The position numbers and the translations under genes were made by a program. Positions 13,300-26,400 of a DNA stretch of 64,000 bases are shown piece by piece. Position 1 is the first letter of the stretch, and every line of letters starts with the position of its first letter. The notes under the pieces were generated by a model. It saw only the letters and a list, made by a program, of their open reading frames with translations. It searched no databases and was not told the DNA's origin. The stretch spans positions 186,104 through 250,103 of the forward strand of contig JAYKAV010003360.1 of the NCBI GenBank assembly GCA_035582835.1, in the 5' to 3' direction. The stretch comes from Phoebastria nigripes. Taxonomy: Eukaryota; Chordata; Aves; Procellariiformes; Diomedeidae.

Positions 13300-14099
13300 A
13301 AAAGATTATTTCACCCCATGTGTTTATTGTCATTATTCTTTTGAGTGTGTTCCACTTGATTCTGTAAAACATTAAATATGCCAGAGGAAATGCCAAAGGT
13401 GAAGATATTGAATGCTGCTAGTGCTACAAAAGATAAATAAGCTGAAAGCATTGACATGACAGCCTGAGATACCATAACAAGCTGTGGGTTTTCTCCACTC
13501 CAAAACTGCTTTCAAGCCATGGTCTTTTCTACAGCAAGATGGGAGGGCGAGGAAGGGCTGACATAAAATACTGAACAAAAAGAAAATATTTTTAGTTGTT
13601 ACCAGCAAACTTTTCAACCCTAATGTGTTTTTCACCCATTCTGCTGCTTAGCAGGGACAGGAGACCCCATTCACTGGCGAGAAAGCATGTCCGTGTGTAC
13701 GCTGGCCTCCCTGAAGGCAGTCAGAGGACATGGCCATGCCAGTCTGGAGGCGCAGAGCTCTTCCAGGACAAAACTGCCAGCAGCTGTAGCCTGGGGGCAG
13801 TGGGCAGCAGATGCTTCTGTCTGTGAGTCTGCTTTCATTTCCTCTTCTCCCCCTTTCACGTCCTCCCCTTCTCCACCACTCTTACCCACACCTGCCAAAG
13901 GTAAGTCTGACTTCATCCTGCCTTTGGGTCCAGTTTACGCAGCAGTGGCCACCTTATGTTTTGCAGCTGGGATATATAGAGAGAAAATCACGTCTGTCAG
14001 CATCTGTTAATTCTTTGGCTGTTCAGAGCAGTGGTCATTTGAGCGGTGCCTTGGAGCCTTGTGCACCCTGCTTTAAGGCTGGCTTAATGGGAGAGGAGG
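13300..14099 (-). other. CDHR3: Probable CDHR3 3' untranslated region
   Basis: This stretch follows the TGA. Scanning down the minus strand from the stop, the first AATAAA hexamer is at 13328-13323, so a 3' UTR of about 0.8 kb is the simplest reading. The boundary is inferred and could differ if another signal is used. Confidence 0.45.
13323..13328 (-). promoter_or_regulatory. Candidate CDHR3 poly(A) signal AATAAA
   Basis: A perfect AATAAA lies on the minus strand about 775 bases past the stop. It is the first AATAAA or ATTAAA I find after the stop codon. The sequence just beyond it is only moderately G/T-rich. Confidence 0.4.
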
Positions 14100-14425
14100 T
14101 CAGTATCTGCCTTGGGGGGCTGGTGAGGATAACCACCCATCCTCAGGCTCCTCCTTCTGCTTTTGTAATCTCAGCCCATCCTGGCCTGGTGTTTCTGATT
14201 GCCCTGCCGAGGGCTTGGCAGCTGGTTTTGTCTCTGCAGTCAGCTCTTTCCTCTTCTCTGAAGGCTCTTTTTTGCTTGGTGCCCCTGCTCTGTCTGTCCC
14301 TTGGCCACCATTGTCTGTGGCACTGGATGTTACCTGCACAGCTGGCGCCGGCTGAAGGGGCTCACTGCTCTTTTTCCACCTTCTGGTTCCCGACCTCGTA
14401 TTGAATTCGTACATTTTGCCAGTGA
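14100..14425 (-). CDS. CDHR3: CDHR3 coding exon 19 (terminal, disordered tail)
   Basis: This exon encodes residues 785-892 and the TGA at 14102-14100. It opens with [19 protein letters not shown], conserved in CDHR3 and resembling the second half of a WW domain. A Pro, Lys, Glu and Ser-rich region of low complexity follows and looks disordered. The protein ends in PQGRY, which is not a classical PDZ ligand. The acceptor is TTGCAAG. Confidence 0.94.
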
Positions 14426-17400
14426 CTTGCAAGGGAGAAAAGACAATCAATTAAAATCATTCCTGCTTTAGCAGATTAAGACATGACAGTCCTCAGGATG
14501 GGGCTGAAATGGGAAACGTGAAGCACCTGGAAAATCAGATCATTTTGGGAAGGTAGCCCTGAGAGGGAAAGCCTCATTTCCGCAAACGAGCATGGGGACC
14601 TGGGCGTCATGGTGGCTGCTCAGGGGGGATGCTATTCTATCAGTATAAAAACTGACTCTGCAGTTCGGGGAATAGAAATATTCAAAATAGGACCTTGTAA
14701 TTCTCTGTCTTTGGATAGAGGCTACCACCTACCATGGGTTAACATGGGCAGTCTAACAAACACATCCATAGTCCTTAGCTGTTAGGACTAACTCTCCCAA
14801 AACTTTTGCCTTTGGCAGTGCTGGGAAAGGCCATTGTATATGTCTGTGCCTATTTTTTCAAATAGAGTTACCTATGTGATGTAGCAAAACCTGCTAGGAG
14901 CACAATATTCTACATACATCTTCCAGACCATGTCAGGTTGTCTAGGTTGACCCAAGATTTGGAGAGCTGGGATCCCACATGAGTTTTGGCTCTATGCATT
15001 GCTTCTCCATTTGCACAAAATGCTTTCCTCCAGGCTTGCTGTGCACATTGTCATTAATAGAGTGAAATACTATGTATTTTCTGTTTGTGCAAGTACATGC
15101 TTCCCTCATATATATAAAATGTGGTTAAATTTGGGTTGTTTAGCACACATGGCTACCTTTCCTTGTTGGAAAGATTTTTGGTCCTCTTCAGATTGTATGG
15201 GTAATTTNTACTTGTACATTAAAAGCAAGTATCTTCTCCTCTAGCTCATTTACTACCTAGAGATAGGTGGAAAAATTGCCATGCGTCCAGTGTGATTGCC
15301 TCACAGTCTAAATCACTGTCTCTTGCTAAACATGGAGAATCAGGAGCTATAGTGGCACTTCTTGTAATTAAACATTATTGGTATGAGACAAACAAAAGAC
15401 CATTAAGGCCTGGAAAGAAACNGTGGTTACGTGTTACTACATGTTACAGTTTGTATCAGAATTAATAGTTTCTGACACATTAACACAATTTGAGCAATTA
15501 AAGATGAAATTGGATCTCTTTACATGTTACTTCTTCTGACTGCTTACAAGGTGGGCATGTTAAAGCAGCCCAGATCAGGAAGCAGCTCCTGACCATCCCT
15601 CCCAATCATATGCAACAGATGATGTCCTGGGAATTATTAAATCTCATCTCCAAGCTGCCAAGACTTGATCCTCTAGGGTTTGGGATGAGCCATGGAGGGG
15701 AGAGGGGAAGAGTGGGGAGCACACACTCTCTGCTGACACCAAAAAGCTGTGTTATAGCTTAATGTTTGTGTCAGGCATGATGCAAACACTATGGCTCTGG
15801 GGGGCAGTTTGGATGGGGTCAGATATCCNTAAGTCCGGTGTGGTCAGGTTTGCTGTAGGAAAGGAACCACCAGCTGTCCTGCAAAAACACCAGGAAGCAG
15901 CTCTTGCAGCGGCCTAGAGAACATCCATGTTTAATATTTTACAAATGCAGTTTCATAGGGAAAAAGCAGGAATTTCAGAGCCCATCCCTTCAGATCTCTT
16001 TATAAATAGCAGGTGGTCTTGGACCTGGACCAAACTGGCCTCAAACAGTCTCATGGATGGGCTTAATTGCACAGTAGGGTCCCATTTGGTCACCCAAATT
16101 CTACTGAAGTCCCCATGCCTAGTGTTTCCCATTAGCTCACAGCATCCGACAGCTCCGAGCCAGCTAATAAGAAACACAAGGTACAGGCACTTGGGTGGAA
16201 ATTTGGCCAGATGAATCCAAGCCTTGAAACAAGCCTGCCTTCTTCTGGATAATTTTTAGACCTATTGTTTCAGACCTATTTTTGGATCTATTTGTTAAAG
16301 ACCTATTTTGAGTGACTGTCACATTTTACCAGCCTCCCCTCTTCATGCTGGGGCCCTCAGCCGCTAGATGCAGAGCTGGGCATCCTAATGCCAGGGCGAG
16401 CGGCTGGGCACACGTTGCGGTGCGGGGCTCATGGCAGGGGCAGTGGCTCAGGGGGATGAGGTAAGGCGGATCAGAAAAAACATTTTTCTGTAACGAACCG
16501 TGCTGCAGAGCACAGTGGCTGTCACTTGGGGAAGGGGATAAGCACTACACCTCCTGGGTCATCCCGGTTTTCCTAGCTTTTGCCTTAATTTAGCTTTTGC
16601 CTTAATTTCACTTTTCCTAGTTGCCCAGCTGGTTAATCAGATATGCTCAGAGTTGGCATAGCTGCAGCCTGGTGACGCACTCAGTAGCTGATGCCACCAC
16701 AACTGTATCTAAAAGCAAATNGTCTTCTCTTTCCTCCCCAACAAGTGATGCTCAAGCTCTAGAGCAACACACTGTTGCTACAAGGGAGGAGGAGGTTTCT
16801 GCAGGAGCGAGTAACTCACCCACCCGCCCTGCATCCAGGGAGAGGTTTCAGAGTCAAAGTCAGTACATCTGTGGCTACATTAATCTGCTGGCCATTTCCC
16901 AGACATGGTAAGGGTGAAACCACATAGCCATGACAGCACCAGAGCAGGAGGCTTGCAGCAAATTCCTCCTCCCCTCCCACCTTCCNATACCGGATCCATA
17001 CATTCAGGTTTAGCAGAGGATCAGTGAATAATCTGGCCATGGGATGTGCGCTTTCAAGGAACGTAAGTATATTCTACCATTAGAAATATTACTAGGGCAG
17101 TGTCTTGATTTTCACTATGTGTGAAATATAGCTCCCATTCTCCTTGGAAACAGCAAACCTGAAATATGAAAAGCAAATGTCGAACCATATTAAAATCAAC
17201 TAATCCAGTACGTTTCCAGCCAAATATTCATATCCACTATTAATTGCTTTTATTACCTGGGTCTCTGGCTTCTCCATCAAAGACAGTGTTTAGCTTTTTC
17301 ATTGTCTGTGAAGAGAGACAAAATGTGAAATGAATCCTTTGAATTAGTTAAGTAAGAAGAAGCAGCAGTGACTTGGAAACAGTAACCTGCATGGATGGAG

Positions 17401-20400
17401 GTGGATTTGTATGACCTGCATATTGCATTCCTGTAGGCTGGGTTTAATCAAAACTGGCAACAAAAGCCATTTGTGGTGTAGGGTGTTGCCACTAGATGTT
17501 CAAAGGAGAATTAATAAGGTCTCACATGCTAAATGCCTCCACGTGTGTAACCACAAAAGGGTCACCTCCACCCCGAGGAGGCTTGGGAATCCCCTCTCTG
17601 AAGAACTTGGGGAGGGAGAGTACACTAATGAAAGTGCCTTGCAGCCTTTATGCTATTATGGCTATGAAAAAGGAAGGACCCCCAAGATCTAGGAGCAAAG
17701 AAATATCTATTACAGTGGAAATAACTATGGCATTTTGCTGCAAACAGCTTATCAAGACCAAACTCTTTACAGCTTGGGTACACTTGTGTACCTCACTGGT
17801 TGCACTCAGGCGGGTCAGGGTTAGCTGCACAGGTTGGTAGTGTCTCAGCAGGGCAACATTGCCACCAGTGAAGCTGGGGCACTTGTCATCCTGCCTCTGC
17901 AGCTGCAGCGAGTCTCCTTGTCACTGCTCCGGGCACAGCCTCTCTGGCCTCCCACGTACGGGGCTGCCAGAGAGGCTGGAGAATTCGGCACTTGGAAGCA
18001 AAGGGGCCACAGCACGGGTGAGCGCCCCTCACACCCAGTGTTGCCTCCAAATACAGAGGCCAGTTGGGGCACTGAAGTGTTTTGCATTTGGGGGCAATCC
18101 TTTTTTCCTTGCCTATCATTTTTATATTCTCTTTGNCAAACACACCTTTCATAGAAAGGGTCCTACGATCATATTGCATGATGGGGCTGGGCAAAACTGG
18201 GGTTTGTTTTGAGGCCGGCAGTACTTACCACAACCACTTCTTTCTTAGGTTTCTTTTCTACAGAAAGGAAAATGCACATTGTAAAGAATCAGATTTTTCT
18301 GACAGTGACTATAGACACCAAAGCCAAGATTTCCTCAAACAAATAGACATTCTTGGTACTCAACTTCTGAGACATCTCAAATGAGCCTTATTTCTTTTCA
18401 AAGGCTGATCCCTTATACTATTTGAAAAGCAACTCCTTCATAGTATTTTGGAGTGAGAATCCACAGTTGCCAATGACTAATCAAAAGTTTAGCCTTAAAA
18501 AGTCTTATTCCTTCAGTAATGAATAAATAACAATGGTTTCTTTAACAAATTTACCTTTCTAAATAATATGAACAGACATAGAAATTCACCTTTAGGGATA
18601 TTTGAACTACAAATGTAGATTTTTTTTTTCCATGACTGTTTGTAGTTGCAAAGCTTGTGCACTCAAACATGCGCTTGGAGACAAAACAGGGAAGTGCTGC
18701 AGATCCAGTCAAGTAAAATTCAGATTGAAGAACAGTTTGGTTACGTGTGAATTTACCATGCTATTAACTCATCCCACATACAAACAAATACAGCAGCAGT
18801 ACCACTGGCATCTCAAAAGCATGGATTTGTGGATGATACCCAACTAGTTGCTACGATTTCTTCTTGCTCGCTCCTTGCCAATTTGTTTAATGGCCTTTCT
18901 TTGGAGAACTGTATGCCTGGCCACCAACAGGGTTTACAACTGGGCGTGCAATACTCTGAAGTGCTGCAGATGGGTCTCAACCTGAGCACTGATGGGAAAC
19001 CTGTTCTGTCTGGCCTTTGCTGCCCAGCATTTGGGAACCAGTTTTTCAGAAAGCACCAAGCATCCATTTTTTGGAAACCAGCCAATGCTGAAATGTCTCA
19101 AATTGGGCAACCAACAGAACAGCTAATTTTGTTGGGGTTTATTAGTCATGTGTTTTTTTCAAGCTGGGAGATACTGATTCAGGAGAGGGAGTTACAAAAG
19201 CAGGGTCTTACTGAGCCCAGATGAGCCATGCTTGCTAGCAGAAAGCTAATGGGACTAAAAGGAACAAGACTGCTTAAAAAACCACTTTTTTAAATGTGCA
19301 ATTTATACCCCTGCTAAGTTATACAAACTCCTTTAAAAGCACCAATACTTTAAAATAAATCTTCAGGTACATGAAGTAATGGTGTCAAGGGAGCAAATGA
19401 AGGGATCAGAGAACAGGGCATTAGAGTGGAGAGGACTCTTGAAGGTGCTGTAGAGGGACAGGATAATTTTTTAACAGATAGCATATGAATTACATGTGAA
19501 AAATATAGTAATTCTTTAGCATCCATGCCAGAATACCAGGCTACTCTGAATTTGTTTTTTATCTAATAGTTAATAGATTTGAAGACCAAAAGGACCATGA
19601 AATCACTTAGGCAGGCCTCCCATAATCAGCCAGGGTTATTTAATCTCAGTACTCTTGTACTGGGTCAAATCTATTTGTCTAGAAATGGATTTACAAATTT
19701 TACACTGAATCGTAAACAAGGTCTTGTTGTGAAGTATTAAAAACAGGAAAGAGGTACACACCTGGAGCATTTATCCTGTAATGAAAAAAAGATAAAGAGT
19801 GTAGTTAACAAATGTCATACTTTTGCCTACATAAAAATATCATGCTTTGTTCTCTTTCATTTGGCAAGAAGGATGTGTTTCCTTGAGTTCTGGGATTTGA
19901 TTTGTTTGGTTTCTGGTTTTGCATTCACTGAAGGCCTGCATCATTTAATGCTGCTCTCAAACAGGAAAACAGCCCTGANCATTGCTCTAACACCTCTCCA
20001 AGAAGGGATGATATTAAAAAAATAAAGTCTTATTGATGATAGCATGATGGATTCATATAATCTGGAAAAATATATTTTCAAATATTGTCATCTTGTTCCA
20101 TCCTTGGAGGAATGTCAATTTTTTGGATCTGATGTGCTCACATAATATCTTTTAAAATATTTGAAAGGTTGTAAATGTTTTTGAAAATACAGAAATTGTT
20201 TTTTAATGGGAGAGCCTGGCTCCTGGTGAATCACTTGCCCTATTAATAAATAATAACAATAGCCAAGCTATATGCTGCTAGATTCATTTGTCATTTTTAT
20301 CACAAATTGCTAAATTCCTTGCACACACCATTTGAANTATAATCACAGTCATATATTAGCTCTTTACATTTACTATAATTTCTAAATTTAGGTCCAAATC

Positions 20401-23400
20401 CTGAGAATACTTATAAAAATCCTTTTTTTTAAAATCCCAGTCCACTTAAAGAGCTGCTTATCTTTGTTTTGTGAAGTAAAAAGTCAATTTAGAGGTGGTC
20501 TGGCTCCAGCCCGCTGAGAAGGCAGCCAGCGCGGATCTCTGCCGCTTCCCACAATGAACCAAAGCCAGTCCCAGGTGCTTCCGTGGCTTTTGCCAAGGAA
20601 GAGCACTTAGAGGAACTGCAAAGCTTTATGGGCCAGAGCCTTGCAACGGGCTTGGGTAAAACTCCAGGAAATCTGCAGAAGTTTTGCCAGAAAAAGAATT
20701 TGGCATGAGCACCAAGGTTTGGAAAGGACTCTGGGATCCGTAGCTGAGAGGGAGGAAAAATGCATCTGGTAACTACCTAGATTGGAGCTCCCTTGGAGTG
20801 GGAGCCAAATACAAACCAAAAACGTTTGTATTTTTGGTCAGCACAGTCAGGCACAGACTCTGACTGTGCCTCACGAGCATAGCTGCCTTTAGAGGTCATA
20901 ATTGTTAATTCCACTATTACCTTCAGCTAATGCTAATGTTAGTAAATCCATGAAAAAAAATGCCATGGACATTTTTCCTTGATTTCATATCATTAACACC
21001 AAATATCACTGTAGCTGGTAATAGCATTTACTACGGCAAAGGGTATACCGCTATAAAATACTCAAAGCGTAGATTTCATTACGGCTGCGTCGTGGTTTAA
21101 CCCCAGTCAGCAACTAAGTACCACACAGCCGCTCACTCACTCTCCCCTCCCCAGTGGGATGGGGGAGAGAATCGGGGAAAAAAATTAGAACCCGTGGGTT
21201 GAGATAAAGACAATTTAATAGGACAGCAAAGGAAGAGAAAATAATAATAATAATGATAAAAGAATATACAAAACAAGTGATGCACAATGCAATTGCTTAC
21301 CACCCACTGACCAATGCCCAGCCCGTCCCCAAGCAGTGATCACCGCCCCCCAGCCAACTCCCCCCAGTTTATATACTGAGCATGACATCATATGGTATGG
21401 AATATCCCTTTGGCTAGTTTGGGTCAGCTGTCCTGGCTGTGCCCCCTCCCAGCTTCTCACTGGCAGGGCATGGGAAGCTGAAAAGTCCTTGACTACTCTA
21501 AGCACTACTTAGCAACAACTAAAACATCAGTGTGTTATCAACATTATTCTCATACTAAATCCAAAACACAGCACTGTACCGGCTACTAGGAAGAAAATTA
21601 ACTCTATCCCAGCCAAAACCAGGACAGGCTGAAAGGCCTGAGTTCTCTCTGTCGCTGCCAGGTGTTGCTGGGTACTTCCCCAGAGTGACATTTGGGAGGA
21701 CTCACAGAGGCGTGCCGTCTGCTTTGCCTGCCGGAGGGCAGCGGGTGNGGACCCACGTCGCCAGCAGAAACCCCAGGTACCCCAGCTGTCCAAGGAGCAG
21801 CAAACCGCCAAGGGTGATGACAAACGGCACGTACCACGCCGATTCAGAGTAGAGATTTTCCCTTTTTGTCACAACAGTGAAGCCAGGCTTTTAAAACAAG
21901 ATAGGAAAAGTTCCTCAAGGCTGCATACTTCTAAGGTTACTGACACCAACGGCACCTTTCATGTGGCTGAACTTCTGCACTGAAGCACCTGGCCCAAGCT
22001 TGCCCCAGGGCTCTGCAGATGATGGGCAGAGGGAGATAGTGTCTGCTGGAGACAGTGATTCATCCCACGTACCTGCCTGCTGACTGCTGAGGCAGCTCAG
22101 ATGACTGAGATGGACCACTGAGCTCCTGGGGCAACCAAAGGCAGGTGAAATGGAGCCCACCCACGATGCAAAAAGGAGGTTCCAGATCATGTTTCAATGT
22201 CTTATATTAAAGCAAGCATGCCATGGTGGGGTTTAAAAGCCTCAGGTTGCCTGAGAAGCTGCNAGTGCACTGTTGGAGGCTGAGCAAGTTCAGGGAATAC
22301 TGCCATTACCAAGATAATGTTACCGAAGGCAAAACTGGAAGTAGGCCATCTTCACTGCAGTGATCATTCAGCCCCCTTCATAAGAGCAGTTGAACCCCAG
22401 GGAATTGGGTTATTGTACAAAAAGAAATGAAACTCCTTTTTTTTTCCCTGTGACTTGTTGCAGAAGGGAAAACCACACTTCCTGAGCAGTTGCAATCTCC
22501 CACATCTTCCCGAGTGCCAAGAGACACGGCTCTGAGCTATCACAGCACTTGGTGCTAGCAACTCATTCATTAAGGTCCCACCACGAAACTATCCTCACAC
22601 GGATCAGANATTACTCATCTGCTCTACCTTGGTCATTACCTAGTGTGGTACTATTAGTTTTGGTTGTCTACTGAAGTTTTTATTTAATTTTCTGTAAGAC
22701 ATTTGTAATCACATTGAGTATGAAATTTAGTAGAGTATCTATTTCTTTCCTGTTTAAGGATACCTTTAAAATAACTTATTTAGCCTTGCAAAAAAAGGTA
22801 CATCCAATCCTTAGAGAAATTCTCAGATAATCTCAAGATCACCACCACCACTCCATCCTCACTGTAACTTTTTGTGACGGGGCTTCTTTTCTACACTACC
22901 ATCCTTCCAGCATCTGATTCATCAAGTTGCTGCACTGAACACATGTAAGGAGTAGTGATGGGAGAAGTTGCTGTAATGGAAGTGCTCTTCTGGAAAACAG
23001 ACTGAAAGTGGAAGGTTGATATCTCTGGAGAGGCAGATTTAACACTGTGGTATGTGGTCTAGACTGTTTGTATTTGTGGTAAAGCATGGGAAAGAAATAC
23101 AGAATAAGTTTTGTTATTCAGCTTAACTTTTCACTTCCACATCAAGTAGTGGGAGAAGAAGGCTGTGAGAAAACCATTTATTCCTTCCCAACAGAGCATT
23201 AGATAATAACGGGGTTATTAATCAGTCTGCAAGTTTGGATTTAAGCATTTTCATAGAAAAGTGTCCAGATTTGCATGTGCTGTTTGTAGGATCTCCTGGT
23301 TCTGGCTCAGTTACCAGTAGTCCCTAGCAGATCTGGACCGTTTCACAGTGAATAGCTCTTTTACCCCTTCACCAGCATCCTCACATTTTCATTCCTGCAC

Positions 23401-26400
23401 ACAAGGGAGAAAAGGGTNATGCCATCTACAGGCAGGCAGAAAATGGATGGACTCTGGATGACGGAGAGATGGTGCAGCAAGGGATGAAGGCAGCGACCGG
23501 CACAGGGATGGGGACAGAGTGGTCTGTACCCTCAGGCTGTGCCGCTTCTGCAGGCAGGATGAAAGCAAGCTCTCCTAATGTCCTGCAGCAGCCTGATGGA
23601 AATCAGCTCCAAAATGAAGCTGGTGAGCCAGAGCTTACCTGGCATGGCTGTGTGGAGGAGTAGACTGTATTGCTGGGACACAGGCCCACAGCTCCACAGG
23701 CTGTGGAGGCCAGATCCCACCCTGGCTGCCGAAAGCTGTGCAGGCTTCCCTGGCTTAGCTATGGACCACCATGTGGGCAGGATGCTCAGGAAAGAGCCAT
23801 CCCACCCCTCTGGCTTTGCTGTCTGAAACCTGCTGAAACCTCAGTGACACAGAGGCTGTGCACAACTGCTTCAGTTCCTGACAGGCAGCTCGAAGTTTTA
23901 CATGAGGGTGACCTCAGGGATGGAAAAAAGCCCCTTCCAAGTGATGAGGATTTCTTGTTGTTGTTGTTGCCTATTTCAACTTTGGTAGCCACAGATTAAT
24001 GTGTCCCACTGCTAAAGAAGCACATAGAAGTGCAAGGCAGCTGGGGGAATGAATAGCTATGAATAAAAAAAGAGGTAGTGCAAAATGCATGAGGTAATTT
24101 TAAGGTTCCAGGCAAAGGTTAACCCCTGCTCTTTCCTTAATAAAGCTGCCAAAATCTTTAACTTTCCAGTTACATGGTAATGGCAGCATGCCCAGTCCTT
24201 TGGCTACTTGCCCTTTTTGTTTTAGAAACTAAAACACAAAACATATGTTATGACTCTGTACCTGGGACCAATCCTTCATGATGCTGAGCATATCAACCAC
24301 TTTTGGCTTCAGTGTAAGAGCATGGGGCTCAGCACTTCCCAGGACTGGACCCACTGTAGTTTTTTGCTTCCCTTTTGCATACATCTACCCTCATTTCTTC
24401 ACTCCTATGGAGATTAGCCCNTGAAACAACCACAGAAGTGGACATAAATTTCAGTGAACTTACCGTTGTGGCAATGACAGTAGTTGGGTTTGGGATAACT
24501 CTGATGATTAAAGTCACTGTTCCAGTTTTAATTAGGTGTGTAGCTTTGTCCCTGGCAGATAGTAAATTGTCATCTGTTATATAGATGCGCAGTCTGTAAA
24601 TCCAGTTTGTATCAAGTCCACTCTCATAGTTGAACCTCGATGCAAGAATCAGCCGAGATGTGTTGGAGCCGGCACTTGGTGAAAAGGTGAAATGATTGTT
24701 CACATTGCCTGCAAGCAGTAGCAAAAAACCAAAACAATGCCAAAAAAAAGCAATAAAAGAGAAAAGCAATCCCACATTAACATTAAAGTAAATGATTGGA
24801 ACAAGTAAAAAGATCAGTTTCTGTTGACAACTTGTTATGGATCACTATACACCTGTGCAGTGAAATATCGATAAGAACGGCTCCTTGATCTTCCTGATAT
24901 CATAAAATCAGATAAAACAATATAGTCATAAAAGCATTAAAATATGGAATAAGACTCTCTATAGGGACACAGCTGAGAGGAGACTGTGGAAACACTTCAG
25001 AGCCATAGGGCACACAAAAGGTCACCCGAGTGACCCGTCCTTACAGCCTGGGGAGCACCCAGAAGCGGCAGCACCCAGCCGGGGTGAGGACCCTACCTAT
25101 TGCTGGCCTCTTCCCACTACTGGGGTGTCCCTGGAGTGGCCCCTAGGCCACATGGACACCACCAGTACCTCCAGAGGCCCCTCCAGCCCCTCTCCATGGC
25201 TTCTCCCTCTGCCCAGAGGCAGAGGCCTTTTAACATGTTCCCCAGAAGAGAGCAAATGACTTGGGGGACATTAGTTGCCTCCAGGGCTTCGTCTGCACTG
25301 TGGGGGCAGAGCGGAGAGTTCAGTGATGCTGGCCCCTCAGCCCCCCAATTTCTGTCCATGTAACTGGAGATCTGATAGTGGCCCGGGCTGCAGGTAGATG
25401 AGCTCCAGCTCTTAGGCTCCAAGCAGANCACACAGAGGAGAGATCAGAGCTATGAAAAGGCACCAAATGTGCTTTGGTTTTTCTTTTGTTGCCCCATAGA
25501 GCTCCAGAGTTGAAGTGACCTTGAAGGCCATGTCTATCATACAACACAAAATGGGCCATGGGCTGCTCTGTGGCTCAGAGGCCAACTGCATGGCACAGCT
25601 CACGTCCGTACAGCCAAACCCCTGAGCCTTCACCCTGGTCAGCCCATACAGAGCGCTTGCTGGGCAGGGTCCCAGGTCCCTCAGCAATGCCCAGGATCTC
25701 TTTGGGAATGTACTGCTTGGCACAGACCAAAATCATGCCAGCAACAAACTTAATGCTTCTGCAGTGTGGGCCAATACTGGACCTGTGGCCAGACCCTGAT
25801 TTACTGATACAAACACAGCCTTCATCTGGGCTCATGTGTAAATACTACTGCTGCAGAGGTCCTCTGCAGCATTAAGGGGCTGCAGTAGGACAGAGGTCTC
25901 TCTTTTTATGCTCACAGCTTTTTACTGGCACCTGGACAATCTGCTCCCTCCTTCTCAGCAGTCACCTCAGCAACAAAAAAAGAAATTGCCCCAAGAGAGT
26001 GCATTCCCCTTTTGTGAAGCTGAGCGTCATCCCATACCGTAGCAGTTCTCCAGGTGGATGCAGTTGATTACTAGGTTCCATCACATGGTCTTAAAATGGG
26101 GTTTTAATGCATACAGCATGGACCTAGGACATGCAGGTTTGCTCAGCTGAATGGTGTACCAGCAACTAAAGGTGAGGTATGCAGAGTAACAGAACCCACC
26201 ATCCTTTCTCAAGATTTACTCAGCTGTAATTGGAAGTGAAATTTCACCCTGCATCTCATTCCAGCTCATTCTTCTGAAGTCCTTCTCAATTATGCAATTA
26301 ATTGCCAATTAATTAACATGGTAGGCAATCCAGTCTTGCAAGGGAATGGTTCTAGGTGATAGCACCAGTAGCCAACTTGTGGAGAGACTTTTGGTAAGCA

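Noticed and set aside
13687..14404. Plus-strand open frames covering the last CDHR3 exon
   Set aside because: They are antisense shadows of exon 19, whose minus-strand frame carries the conserved tail motif.
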